This document shows positions 46,538 to 58,837 of a stretch of 64,000 nucleotides of DNA, in pieces. The notes under the pieces were generated by a model. It did not search any database. It was not told the DNA's origin and saw only the letters and a list, made by a program, of their open reading frames with translations. The first letter of the stretch is position 1. Every line of letters starts with the position of its first letter. The DNA is from Strobilurus pachycystidiatus. Its lineage: Eukaryota > Basidiomycota > Agaricomycetes > Agaricales > Physalacriaceae. Both the position numbers and the translations under genes were made by a program. The DNA is taken from contig JAHLMK010000008.1 in NCBI GenBank assembly GCA_019915135.1, forward strand, positions 496,001-560,000, given 5' to 3'.

Positions 46538-49500
46538 ATGGCAAGGGCAAAATGGATCTTTGGAGCACCGCAGCATCCGTCGGCGGACAGCGCCAAGACG
46601 GCCTCCATCCCGCCCACATCCACGGCCGATGCGAAGAAATTTGGCCTCGAGAACGTGCGTATCCTGCTCTGTCTCCGGGCGGCTCTGTGCTGACAGTCCC
46701 GCCCACAGTTTGGCAATACTTGGTGAGCTAGCACGCCCTTTGCGCCGGGACGATAGCTGACGATACGTGCAAGCTATGCCAACTCAGTCATCCAGGCGCT
46801 CTACTTCTGCACGCCTTTCCGGGAACTTCTGCTCCAGGCCGACGTCCGCACCTCGCCCGACGCCTCTCAGGACGTCCTCCCCAGCGGCTCGTCTACTCCT
46901 CCGCCCTCGCTGACGCCCGTCCGCGGCAAGCCGGAGCGCAGACCGTCCACCGCAGGCAGCGCACCCGACGCCGCCGTCCCAGAGTCGCCGTTACCCGCAG
47001 GCGTGCCCATTCCACCCGCCCCGCCGACCCTCGTCTCCGCCCTCCGCTCCCTCTACCTGCACATCTCCAGCAGTCCCTCCGACAAGGGCACAGTCGCCCC
47101 ACGGGCCTTCATCGACAAAGTCAGAGAAGGCAACGAAATCTTTCGCACGTCGATGCATCAGGATGCACACGAGTTTCTAAATTACCTTCTTAATAAGATC
47201 GTAGAGGAAGTAGAAGAAGACAGGAAGGAGGCCGCCGTGGAAGACCGTCAGTGCTCTGTCCGCCTTGTCTACCCTCCATCCACTTACTCTGCGCGGTACA
47301 CAGTGTCCACTTCCGTCGCGACCCTCGCTTCTAAAGTCCAGCCCACTATACTAACAAACACCAGCTATAATTCGGGCACCTCCCCGCAGGACGCCACCCT
47401 GGTTCACAAGCTCTTTGAGGGCATTCTCACGAGCGAGACTCGGTGTCTGACCTGCGAGACGGTACGCGCCGTCCTCGGCCTTGGCGCCCAAATTGACTTT
47501 TGTTCAGGTTTCCTCTCGAGACGAGACCTTTCTCGATCTATCCATCGACATCGAACAGAACTCTAGTGTCACCGCCTGCTTGCGGCAGTTCAGTGCAAGC
47601 GAGATGTTGTGCCAGAAAAACAAATTCTTCTGTGATTCATGCTGTGACCTGCAAGAAGCGGAGAAGAGGTCCGTCCGGGTTTCTCGCTCCGTCAACCGCC
47701 ATGTATTGACTCTGCGTAGAATGAAGATCAAGAAATTACCCAACGTACTGGCTTTGCATCTGAAGCGCTTCAAGTATCAGGAGGACCTCCAGAGATACAT
47801 CAAGCTTGCCTATCGCGTCGCATTTCCATTCGAACTTCGGCTCTTCAACACAGTCGATGACACGGATGATGCTGACCGGCTCTTCAACCTCTTTGCAATC
47901 GTTGTTCATATCGGAAAGTGGGTGTAACTCGTACTGTGTCATCACGGAATGTTTCTGACGCATGCATATTGCCAGCGGCCCACATCACGGTCATTACATC
48001 TCAATCATCAAGACGGGCGGCTCTTGGCTTGTCTTTGATGACGATACTGTATATCCGCTGCCGGAGAGCGAAATCCCCAAATATTTTGGCGAGTCCAACT
48101 CAGGCTCCGCGTATGTTCTCTACTACCAGGCAGCTGACATCGACCTACCGGGCCTTGGAATCCACCAGCCCTCCCCTGTGGTGCCCGACCTTGTGAATCA
48201 CGCAGCTACGCCCGTGGATCCATTTGCATCACCAGTTCCACCCTCAAACCCTCCGTTACCGCCGGGCTTGGTCGAGGAGGAGAATTCCTCAGACCTAAGC
48301 GATCCTCCATTCCCTATAACCCCATCTCAATCGTCATTTCCGTCGTTACAACCGACAGACAAGCCTGCTAGGCTGCCGTTGGAAGTTCAAGTAGCTGGTC
48401 TTGACGATATACCGCCACCCCCCGTCTCGGCGGGGCCTGCTTCCCCCGTCACCACTCCCATAAACGCAACTCGCAAGGGTTTATTCAGCACTGTGCGACG
48501 ACGGCCATCTTCCTCAGCTGCTTCCACTGCGAACGGCTGGGATAATCGGAAACCTGTCGCAGACAAGTTAGGCATACCAGCAGTGTCATCTCTGAATGGC
48601 GGAGCTGTGAAGGAGGGCGAGGCTACTGCCCTCCCACCGAGACCGCCTACTAGTCCAGGTTTGACCACTCCTCGAAACGGTGATGAGCAGTCGCGCCATA
48701 AGGAGCCAGAAAGGAAGACTAGCACATGGTTTGGCAAGCGCAAGTCCATTCGGATAAGCGACAAGGCCAGAACCGCCAACGAGCCTGGTGGATCACCTGA
48801 AAATCTACCATCGCCTACGTCGAACGGAGGCGAAGGCTCCTCTTCCTCGTGGTTCAAGACCGCCCAGCCCCAATCCCGCAGAGCTCGACGCCCTTCCGAG
48901 CCTAATCTGTTTGACAGTCTACAAACGTTGTCGAATCACTCGCGACCCAAGTCATCAGGCGCTAGCCTTGCTGTGTCGGATGATCGTCACCGTCGGCAAG
49001 GGTACGAGAGTTCGGGGTCTGCTGCGTCTTCTGTGGGGTCCTTCTCACAAGGTCCTTCAGGATTGTCAGCATCTTCACCATCTGCATCTGCTTCATTTGA
49101 TTTTTCACCCTCTTCATCGTCAAGAGGACCATCGCTGGATAAAGGCGCCACCATCAAGGCGCCTAAGCACGAGAAGTCGGTCTCCCATTTATCGAAAACC
49201 ACGGCGAAAGACTTTGAGGATGTGCGGGCAGTCACTCTTCCTCCTCGTCCTGCTACAGTGTTAGGTACTGGTCGCGTATCTTCGCCGCGCTCTATACCTC
49301 CGCCTGTTCCCCCCATACCACCAAAGTTGATGACACCAGATTCACCAGTACGTAGCCTGCCAAACGGTTACGCCAATGGACACACGTCTCTAGAGGCCGT
49401 GCCTCACACGAACGACAAAGGGAAGTCCCCATTGGATCATCATTCCCTTACGTCGGACGTGCCATCCCTACAAACGCTAGCTGGTACAAACCACAGCACC

Positions 49501-49692
49501 ACTAGCACATCGAGCAGCAGTAACGCCAGCTCCCATTGGAAACGGACTAGTCGGAAGCTTAGTCTTACGGCACCGATGCTGGGTCTTGGGTTTGGGAAAA
49601 GCAAGAAGGAGCGTGAACGAGAACGAGAGAGAGAAAAGGAAGGCAAAGGGCCGCCAAGCTCTTTTCCACAGTCCATCGCGGCGAACCACTGA
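46538..49692 (+). CDS. Ubiquitin-specific protease, UBP9/CreB (USP12/46) type
   Basis: Removes ubiquitin; the CreB relatives act in carbon catabolite control together with a WD40 partner. [15 protein letters not shown] leads to KFGLEN, then the catalytic box [21 protein letters not shown] Ser/Pro-rich insert follows, then [60 protein letters not shown] and [18 protein letters not shown] with the CxxC zinc pair, [17 protein letters not shown], the His box [20 protein letters not shown] and [13 protein letters not shown]. The catalytic Cys, His and Asp are all present. The Cys codon is split at the end of a 14-base microexon (46709-46722). The last exon carries a long, low-complexity Ser/Pro tail with Pro-rich SH3-like motifs ([10 protein letters not shown]) and an ER/KE repeat. 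Stop 49692. Confidence 0.92.
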
Positions 49693-50037
49693 CGTTTGCC
49701 TTGGAAGGATGCGCTTTCCATTCTGTATATCTCATTCTGTAACTATCATCCTGCCGACTGGATGGATGTAACACACATACGACCCTGTCATAATCTCTCT
49801 GGTTGTCGTCATGTATTGCTTGGCTTCGTCGATCCACTAATCCCAGTATCATTAGTCCTATACCACAAATGCAAATGTATAATAACACTACATCAAGTAC
49901 AGGCTCAAATAAGTACCATCACACTCTCGGTCCTCAACTGGTCCTCAATCAAAAGCGTTCAGCACGGTTACGTAATCAATTAGATCTCTTCCAGCTTCGT
50001 TCACTATCGCCGAGACCTATCCCCGCGTTGGCGACCC
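49693..50037. other. Intergenic between the deubiquitinase and MutY
   Basis: Holds the deubiquitinase 3' UTR and the MutY promoter; no other feature is seen. Confidence 0.45.
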
Positions 50038-52021
50038 ATGGCCAAGCGACAACGAAAAGAAATCACCTCGGACTTTGAGGACGACAGTAGTGATGCTTCC
50101 TTCAAGGAAGCGCCAAAGAAAAAGCGAAAAAATATCAAAGCCCCTGCAAAGAAGGCAAGGCGCCCAGATCCAGCCGACGCTAGCACAGAGGCCCAGGCTG
50201 AATTTGGCTCAGAAAATCCACACAATAAGTGTCTACACGTCTTGGATGCTGGAGATGCGATCTGCGACGCGTTATTGACTTGGTATGCTGGCGTCCATAC
50301 GACGCGTGGCATGCCGTGGCGTAAGCCTTACAATCCAGATCTCAACAACGAGGAACGCGCCCAGCGAGCTTACGAGGTGAATTTGCAACTGAAAGCATCG
50401 TTGGCTTCATCTCACTTCCTCTAGGTTTGGGTATCAGAAATAATGTTGCAGCAGACCCAGGTTGCCACTGTCATTCCGTACTACGAGAACTGGATAACGA
50501 AGTCAAGTATTTGTTGAGACGATCATGCTTACCTCTGCTAACATTAGTGAACAGGTTTCCAACAATTCGCGATCTTGTACGTCACCTCTAGTAATGTCCT
50601 CAAAGTAATGTCGTTCAGTGTGCTTCCAGGCCGCATCACCAATCGACGATGTAAACGCGATATGGAAAGGGCTCGGTTATTACAGTCGTGCGAGCCGTCT
50701 ACTCGCCGGTGCACAGAAGGCCGTAGCGGAGTACGACGGTCTATTACCTGATAATGCGCGCGAGATGGAGAAGAATATTCCCGGTGTAGGGCGTTACACA
50801 GCAGGCGCTATATGCTCCATTGCTTACGGCGAACGGGTACCCGTTGTAAGTCGCGTAAAGAGTATTATGGTGGATGGCTCAATCATCACAGCTAGACGGC
50901 AATGTTCATCGTCTCTTGAGCCGCTTACTAGCTTTGCATGCGTCACCGAAGGCTAAAAGTACACTCGACATTCTTTGGGAAGCCGCGGATGTCATCGTCA
51001 AGACTAACAGTAAGACCGAAGACGGGCTTGGTGCGTTCTACATACTCACTGTTCCGAAGAGACGCCGTTGATAACTCACGCTCTCCTAAGGTACCCCAGG
51101 CGACCAACACAGGATAGCCAATGACCGACATCCGGGTGATATTAACCAGGCTCTAATCGAATTGGGCAGCACCGTCTGTAAGGTTCGAGCCCCAGATTGT
51201 GAGGCGTGTCCTTTGAGTTTCAAGTGCGCTGCTTACCGAGCTGGCACCAATGGAGACGTATGTGTTTTCAGTGCACCTGGGGCTGCGTTTACTCATGCCT
51301 TTCAGACTAGCGAGCCGGACATGGAGGATCTGTGTACCATATGCGAGCCGCTGGTGGAGGTCGGCGTCACCGCGTATCCCATGAAAGTGGAACGCAAGAA
51401 ATCCAGGGAGGAGACCGATTTGGTAAGTGTCGTTGAATGGAGTTCATCTCAGGACTCGGAAGAGCGACTCTTCCTCTTGATTAGGCGGCCAGAGGAAGGT
51501 AAGCAAGCTCGTAGATAACTCACTGATCTATCGTCCTGAACTCCATAACACAGGCTTACTCGCCGGCCTATACGAGTTTCCTGCGGACGGCAATCTATCC
51601 GGGACTCTGAATACTCGGCGCTGTGCGGAATTACCACATGAACGCCTCTCCAAGCTTCTTGAGGACCCCATCTTGCCCTATACAAAGGCTGCTTCCGAGG
51701 ACCAAGAAGATACAAATTATAGGATTTGCCATGTCAAGCCAGCGGGCGACGTTTTGCATATATTTTCGCACATCAGAAAGACATACAAGGTGCAATGGGT
51801 CAAGCTTGCGGGCGGCACTGGTCCACCGAGGTTTACCTTGACGAAGGGACAAACAGTCAACGTTGATAAGCCCGCGATGATGTGGAAGTCTATAGCCGAT
51901 GTCCAATCTGCAAAGTACGTCGTCCATGCCTTCACTTGTATTAAAAGTGGACCATGAACTGTTGTGTAGCATCGGAACGGGCGTGATGAAGATATGGAAG
52001 TTGGTACAGAAGCTTTGGTAG
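50038..52021 (+). CDS. MUTYH: A/G-specific adenine DNA glycosylase (MutY/MUTYH)
   Basis: Base-excision repair enzyme that removes adenine opposite 8-oxoguanine in nucleus or mitochondria. The basic N-terminus [13 protein letters not shown]... with KKKRKN contains a nuclear-localisation-like stretch. [12 protein letters not shown] precedes [19 protein letters not shown] with the catalytic Glu, then [15 protein letters not shown], the helix-hairpin-helix [20 protein letters not shown] and [18 protein letters not shown] with the catalytic Asp. The iron-sulfur cluster ligands in [17 protein letters not shown] have the expected C-x6-C-x2-C-x5-C spacing. The C-terminal NUDIX-like 8-oxoG sensor includes [24 protein letters not shown] and [17 protein letters not shown]. 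Stop 52021 after [10 protein letters not shown]. Full length; several introns. Confidence 0.94.
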
Positions 52022-53299
52022 GCCATCTGAAGCCCCCGATATAATCAAACGCGAATATCTCTCTTGCTGTGGATATTCCAAGATCCGGCGACAACCCCAG
52101 CGAAGCGCGTTGGTGACCACCACACAACGAGCACGGTGCACTTTCACCGGGTGTACTGACGCTGGACCTGCCGCCGTATGTGTCAGACATCCGGGAGGCT
52201 GTTTGTTTATTGTGATGTGTCAGACTCGGCATGTAATGGCTGGTGGGCGTAAGTTATCAGTTGCTAGGCTGTGGTCACGGTTCCCATTTGAAACTGCCGT
52301 CAGGCGCACGATGCTCTTCTACGATCTTCTGGATAGTTGTTCTCCATGATGTTACATCCATCGCTTTGTTGAGTGGCTGGGGTAATCATGAGTACGGTAG
52401 GTGATGGGGTAGCGGTGTACTGCTGCCAGGCGGGCGAACGAAGTGACTCGATGCCGTTCGAGTGTACCCTGCCGGACCGGATTTGAGAGCTATATCTGAG
52501 CTGACTGTTTAGAGAACCCATGTCGCTAAAACAAGAAGACTTGAATGACTTGCATGAGCTTGTAAAAGCGAAGAAACCGGCGCCACACTGCGATCTTATC
52601 TAATCTTGCGTGAAATGACAGCTCGGCAAGGTCGTGTCTATGTGGCGAGCATAAGGACCGTAACGCAGGAAGTCAGAGCACCTGCATGTCGCCTGTGGGC
52701 TTCTCTAGCCCTGGCGTTGTTGACCGTTGTTGAAGTCAAGCATGTTGATGATGTTCACGTTGATGCTATGCACATGAATACGGAGTTGATGCTCAACCTC
52801 AGCTCGTCAGGTACTGGATGTATGAAGCTCCGAATCAGGTTTGTCGATGAGAATCTCGTATCTATAAGGGTGCGTTTTGTATCATCGGATGAAGTCACGG
52901 TTGTGCTGTGGCCTGATTTCGGAGGAGATGACTATGTGCAACTGCCGACTTTCTATACCCTCAAAGAGTGACTTGCCTTTCTTGAGTCTCTAGGACGCGT
53001 CTTGGTGATTCACAACGCGTCAACGAGGCGAGAAAGGACAAGCGGGATTACGTAATCAGTACTCGTCAGAGCAGGAGCCACCATTTGGTGACCTTTCTGT
53101 AACTCTTGTACCGCCAACATCGACTTGTTTGCCACCGTCGAGCGCGCCACGATCTGCCACGAAATATACCCTTCAATTCTGCGCCTTACTTTCTTGAATC
53201 GGCGTGCTCTTGAGACTTGTTCACCATCAGTTCGTCCTTCATTTGCTCCTGAAAAGCAAGCTGCATCGCCGGACCGCATGTTGATTGCCTGCAGAAATC
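52022..53299. other. Intergenic, about 1.3 kb, with one unconfirmed ORF
   Basis: A 121-codon plus-strand frame at 52606-52971 has a hydrophobic stretch LWASLALALLTVVEV and no recognisable family; it is not called as a gene. The rest shows nothing. It presumably contains the promoter of the following deubiquitinase. Confidence 0.35.
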
Positions 53300-56200
53300 A
53301 TGACTGCCATCGATGAGAACGACGGCCAGCAGGCCCGCCGCGCCCTTCCCAGTCCTGCCCCTCCGCCCGTCCAACGCCCGAACACGCCGGTGGCATCGGC
53401 GACGAGCACAGGCATCGCGCCCGCTCAATTCTACGGCTTCAATCCCCCATCGGAGCCGCCGCCACTCCCCCATCGGCGGCGCGGCGTCGGGTCGAATCTC
53501 ACCATGTTCCACACGGTCGACGAGCCGCCGTCGTACTCGGGCTATCGCGAGCCTGAACTCGTGGAGGATATCACGCTTGAAGAACCCATTCCATCGCTTC
53601 TCTCCGAGACGCAGACGACGTGGGACTCGTCGGACTGGGGCAATGTGGACTCGGCAGCGTGGGGCAACACTTCTGGCTTCAGATGGGGCGAGTCATCAAG
53701 CATCCTGATCGAGAGGAACCAGGCAGAGGAGGACCGGTGGTGGGAGGGCCATCCACACAGACCCGGCCCAGGCATCCTCCCGCCTGCGGTGGAGGTTCTG
53801 CTCCACGACCCCGACCACGCACTGTTCTCCGTTACCGCGTCCTTGCCGACCAACCCTCCGCCCCGGTCGCCTCCTCCGACCCCCAGGAACCATCCGCCAC
53901 CCACCGAAGACGAAGTACACCTTGCTATTCCTCACCCAAATGCGTATTACTGTCCAAAGGACAACGCCTGGGTCCTCATCAACTGGAAGTCCTCACCTGT
54001 CGAACCCCCATTCTCCAAGCATTCCAAGCATCTGGAGGCGACGCGACCGTTACGCTTGCAGCGTCTAGAAAAAACACCCTGCACAGAAGACGCCTATAAA
54101 CACCACAAGACGCATCATCTTCACCGATACGCCGGTGTTACAGACTCGTCGCAGCTCACACCGCCCTACTACGGTCTCGACGCGGAACAGGCTATAAAGC
54201 GCAAGCGGCGGAGTGTTCGTATCATTGACGATGACATCGATGTCAGTAACATGCAAGTGGATGAGATTGAGGACCAACAGGAGGAAACGGGATTTGCGCT
54301 TGATCTTTATAGATGCTGCCAGTGTCCATTTTACTGCGCAGTGTCCCCGCCAATACCTGGTGTGGTCAACATGAAGCACTGGGACGCCTATGTCAAGGAC
54401 AGGACAGCCCATCCTCGAGCCGGGCAATCAGGACCAGATTCTGTCGCGAACAGCGTCGCAAAAATTCTTGGGTGAGTGACGCAGTCGTTTGGTCCGGATC
54501 ACGACTGATCTGGTGCAGTATCATAGAGGCTCTACTCTGGCATTCAATGACGCGAAGCTTGAAGGTCGGCAAGTCATTCGTCGAGATCATAGGATATAAT
54601 AATGATGTGTAAGTCAACTTTTTGCTCTGACGATGCTTTCCTCTTACTTTGCCCATAGCAAGGAAATATTTCTTAGCATGGGATTCAAGTTGACCACGCA
54701 GGAGGACGGCGCTGAATTGCTAGAGCCGCCGGTTGTGGAAGCCAACCTTCCGGATCGCGCGAAGCTTTTGCGTGCCTGGGTAGAATTGAGCGCTTGGCTG
54801 TTCGAGTTTAAGCGTAAATATAGTTCGTCCTCATTTTGCATATCGTGGCGTCGACTCATGATGCAATGACAGATCCCCAGATGACCTGGAACATCCCCGT
54901 CAAACTGACCAATGCAAGAGAAATGATCCAGACAAGCATCGGCTCTCATCTTGATCAAAGTTGGCTTTTCCTTGTATCTCCGAATTTTGGCTGATGTTGT
55001 TTGCTACAGTCCCGCGAGAAGAGCTCAGCGAGAACACCGTGTTTGTGCTGTCGCAACTGAGTTCATCGTTCTTGGATGAGATGGGCTTGACTATGACAAC
55101 AATGAGTCCTGGTACGTATTCAAACCTTGCCAATGCACAAATAAATCATCTAGCTGTCAGACTTAATCGAGTTCGCTTACTTTGCACAATGCCGCTGCGA
55201 TCCTGCGAATACACCTCGCTACTATACACATCTCGCCAACTACGTGAAACAGGCGTCGGTACTCGACGCCTGTCCAGTTCCTCTTCAGGAACTCTTCTCC
55301 AAGGAAGAATCGCGTGGGCGCTTCACGTTAGATGATGTCGACAAGGCCATTCATATTCTTGGCTTTGGTGAGGGCGGTGCTCTCCAGATTCCATACGATC
55401 CGACGGTGTCGGATGAGTTCATCGAGAATGCGTGGACACACGTCGTGAAGGAGTCTTGGAAGACGTCTTCTGAACAGACGCAGAAGGACGCGGATGAGTC
55501 TCTGAGGATTCTGGCCCAAATGAGGAGCAGCAAGTATCTCATGAGCCGGTATGAGCACGCTCGCAAGAACATGATGAACCCGAGCAAGGCGTATCAGGCG
55601 CTGGAGGTTCCTGAGGATGTCGACGAGGCAATGCTGTTGACGATCTATACTATGCGGGTGGGTTCCCAAGATTATACTTGCTGCCTGCTTGCTGACACCG
55701 TTGTCATCTGTTTAGGTAGAGGAACAACCATCTCAGGGCGAAAAGTGGAGAGTAGTTTTGCAAACTCTCGCAGAGGTTCGCAATAGCGATCGTTTGCGCC
55801 AGTATGCGAATTCTGGTATTGATCGTGAGTGTGCCACAGCATCCTTCTGTCCAGCGACTTATGCACTCTACAGCTGGGGAGAATACTCTCGCCACCCGTC
55901 CAGATTGGCCTCGCGGTTTGAACCAGCTCGGAAACACCTGCTATCTGAACTCGTTACTTCAGGTATGTTTTCTCGATATCAATGAGACAAGTGCCAATCT
56001 GTCCTCCACAGTACTTCTACACCATCAAAGATCTTCGAGACGCTATCAAGCAAGGCGTCAAGTCGTTGGATGATGATGAGAAGCTCAGTGATGACGACCT
56101 CAAACGACACCGTGTTGGTGGCCGGCTAGTTACTCGACGAGAAATTCTTCGATCAAAGAAATGTACGCCTCTGGGCTTCCATCCTGTTCACCATTCCCTA

Positions 56201-58034
56201 ATTCCTTTCACCTCAGTCGTTAATCAATTAGCCGACTTATTCTTCAATTTGGAACACGAGTCGCAACCTGCAGTGACACCCACCATCGAGCTTGCCAAGC
56301 TTGCCCTGGTCACATCGAAGGACGAAGAGGAAGACGAGATCGAACAAGGCGGTACAGATTCCTCGAATGATACGGACGCCACCCTTGTTGATGATGGCCC
56401 AGTCAGAATACCGGCCGCCGGGCCTGTCGTTACATCGCCAAAGTCTCCCTCCCCTGCTCGTTCACCTGGTTCCGTTCTCGGAAAGCGACCAAGGGACCTC
56501 GGCCGTCGCGATAGTGCCATGGACATTGATAGTCCTCCGCAATCGTTTGCGAACGACTCTACTTTGCAACCAGGCGACGATGAGGACGATGGCCCGCCTC
56601 CTCTGATTCCTGTTGACTATACGGAAGCGTCCGGTTCGGGTCTGTATCGGAATTTTGACGTCGAGATGCAGAGTGTGTCAACGTCAAAGAATCCGCCACC
56701 ATTGCCGCCGAGGAAAGTGTCGCAGATGATGTCGGATTCGGACATGATGTTCGGTGAGTTCTATATGAGCCGTTTGTCAAGAGTTGGGTGAATAACTGTT
56801 TGCTTGCAGGTAAACAACATGATGTCGCTGAATGCATGGACAACTGCATGTTCCAGATCGAAACCGCTCTGCTCAAATTCGACAGCGGGAACGAGTCGGG
56901 GAGTGATTCCGATAAGACAAGTGTTGTGAAACGGTTGGTTTCATGAATTGCACCCTCTGATTCTTTGACTGATCTGATTCACAGGTTATTTTATGGCAAG
57001 ATTCGCCAGAATGTGTTAGCACAAGAGGAGAACCTTGAGAAGGAGGACCTGTTCTCACATTTGCCTGTCAACGTCGGTGACGAAGGGTTCGATATCTACG
57101 ACGGCCTGGGGCAGTACTTCTACGATATGGTTGACTACAAGGACCAGAAGGTGCCTATGCAGCTGTCGGTAGTGAATCTGCCGCCGTTACTGCATATTCA
57201 ATTGCAGGTATTGTTGTTATCACCGTCTGCTCAATCCATACTGATAGGTATTTCAGCGAGTCAAGTTCGACCGGGAGCTGTGCCAGTCGTGGAAATCGCA
57301 GGCTTATGTCAAGTTTGGAGAGACGATATACATGGATCGTTTCATGGAAGACGCGGACCCTCAGAAGAAAGCTCAGGCGCGGCTCTTGGAAGACGAGCTT
57401 AACTCCTCAAGGGAGCGTTTGAGTGTCTTACAGCGTGGCAAGGTAACAACTCTTGCTTGAGCATTGATAACATGTTGACCATCGGCCTCCCTACAGAACA
57501 CCTCCTTTTCGACTGCATTGGATCACACGCGGGATTTCCTCTCCAAGCAGACTGAACTGTTCGAAGAAGTCGACGATGAGATGATAGCGATCATGAACGA
57601 GGAGGAGTCGCTGCTCAAGACTGAAATTACAGACCTTCAAACGCGCATCGGGACGCTGAAGCAGGAGTTGGAGGGTGTGTGGCAGGACGAGCAAAAGGTC
57701 GCATATGAGCTCACGTCTGTGTTCATCCATCGTGGGTCGACGCCGACCTTTGGGCATTACTTTTTCTACTCGCGGAACCTCCCAGGAGCGCCGGACGAGT
57801 GGTTCAAGTATAATGACTCGGAGGTGTCGACTATTACGAAGGAGGAGGTGTTGGCGGATACGACTGGTTCTACTGCCAATCCATACTTGGTGGGTCGCTT
57901 CTTGTTACGCCTAAAAGATTACGGGCACTAAAGCATCCCTCTAGCTGGTTTTTGCGCGAAAAGAAAGCAATGTGGTGGATACGGTTAAGCGTTTTGATAC
58001 GCTGTCAGAGTCTGTATTGGTCAACGAGGGTTAG
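53300..58034 (+). CDS. UBP2: Ubiquitin-specific protease, UBP2/USP25-28 type
   Basis: Large cysteine deubiquitinase; yeast Ubp2 opposes Rsp5 and trims K63 chains. Starts MTAIDENDGQQARRALPSPA with a long disordered Pro-rich N-terminus, then a Cys-containing domain DLYRCCQCPFYCAVSP, a helical region AYFAQCRCDPANTPRYYTHL and VDKAIHILGFGEG, and AYQALEVPEDVDEAMLLTIY, a UIM/UBA-like block of this subfamily. The catalytic box is RGLNQLGNTCYLNSLLQYFY. An acidic Ser/Pro insert splits the domain, then KQHDVAECMDNCMFQIETAL, RLFYGKIRQN, LLHIQLQRVKFDRE, a coiled coil (TEITDLQTRIGTLKQELEGV) and the His box PTFGHYFFYSRNLPGAPDEW. The last intron joins ANPYL to LVFARKESNVVDTVKRFDTL and stop 58034. The placement of an insert between Cys and His boxes is typical. 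About fifteen introns. Confidence 0.9.
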
Positions 58035-58837
58035 CCGGCGTATATACTTAGAAGCATCTGTACTATATGCAGTGGATCCAGGTGGACAATTTTTACTAAC
58101 AGTATATCGTTATTTCACTGCGTGCGCTCGGTTCATTGAGTGCCCCGATCTGGACGCCTTGGAGAGAGAGAGCTATACAGGCTTGGGAGGGAGGCCGTGA
58201 ATGAAGTCCAGAGGATTTCTGTACGGTTACGATGGCCCAACCCTTATTGCTTGAGTCGGCGTGCCCCATAGAATTATCGTCACCGGAACGTGTCGACCTC
58301 TCCCGCACCAACTTGAACAAAGATTGCTCTACCCTTTACTATGCCTCTACTGCCTCCAGGATCGTGAGAGGTCGCCTTTTCTTACCTCAATCCCTCACCT
58401 ACACGCTGATGTGCCTTCCCTCAGATGTTGTCAACTTGGTGAGTTCATTCGCCGTCATCGCACCTTTCAAGTTTCCGATCATTTTCTCCAGCTTGGAGAC
58501 TCGAAGATAGTGTTGAACATATAAACGCCATAGCTCTCAGGCCGTGATGGAAGCTGAGCTTACTGATGAAGCCCTTTCGCTGGAAACCCACTGGTTCTTG
58601 GGACGGAAGGGGGGTACCTGATTATACAATGCTCAGTCCCTGATAACATTGCAATAAGTCATCATGTTGCAGAACATGCAGGCAGCAAAGGACTAGCATA
58701 GATAACCCACCGATGTAGATATCGGTCAGTATTGAGTTCAAAAAGGCAACTTTCTACCTGCCGGCAAACGTCAGGCAAACGTCTATACGGGGGCACCTTT
58801 GCCGACTAACGTTCTTGTTCTCTTACCTTCATCAACT
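58035..58837. other. Intergenic between UBP2 and ATG22
   Basis: Frames of up to about 90 codons near 58232-58524 have no recognisable features. TGATGA and CTGA words near 58555-58572 vaguely suggest a box C/D RNA but are not supported by a stem. Confidence 0.4.

Noticed and set aside
52606..52971. 121-codon frame between MutY and UBP2
   Set aside because: Has one hydrophobic stretch but no family match, no splice partners and no promoter sign; left uncalled.
53300..58034. UBP2-type gene as a tandem duplicate of the 46.5 kb deubiquitinase
   Set aside because: The two share only the generic USP Cys and His boxes; their inserts and flanking domains belong to different subfamilies.
58550..58620. 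Possible box C/D snoRNA (TGATGA and CTGA words)
   Set aside because: The boxes are not in the proper order and spacing and no terminal stem closes them.
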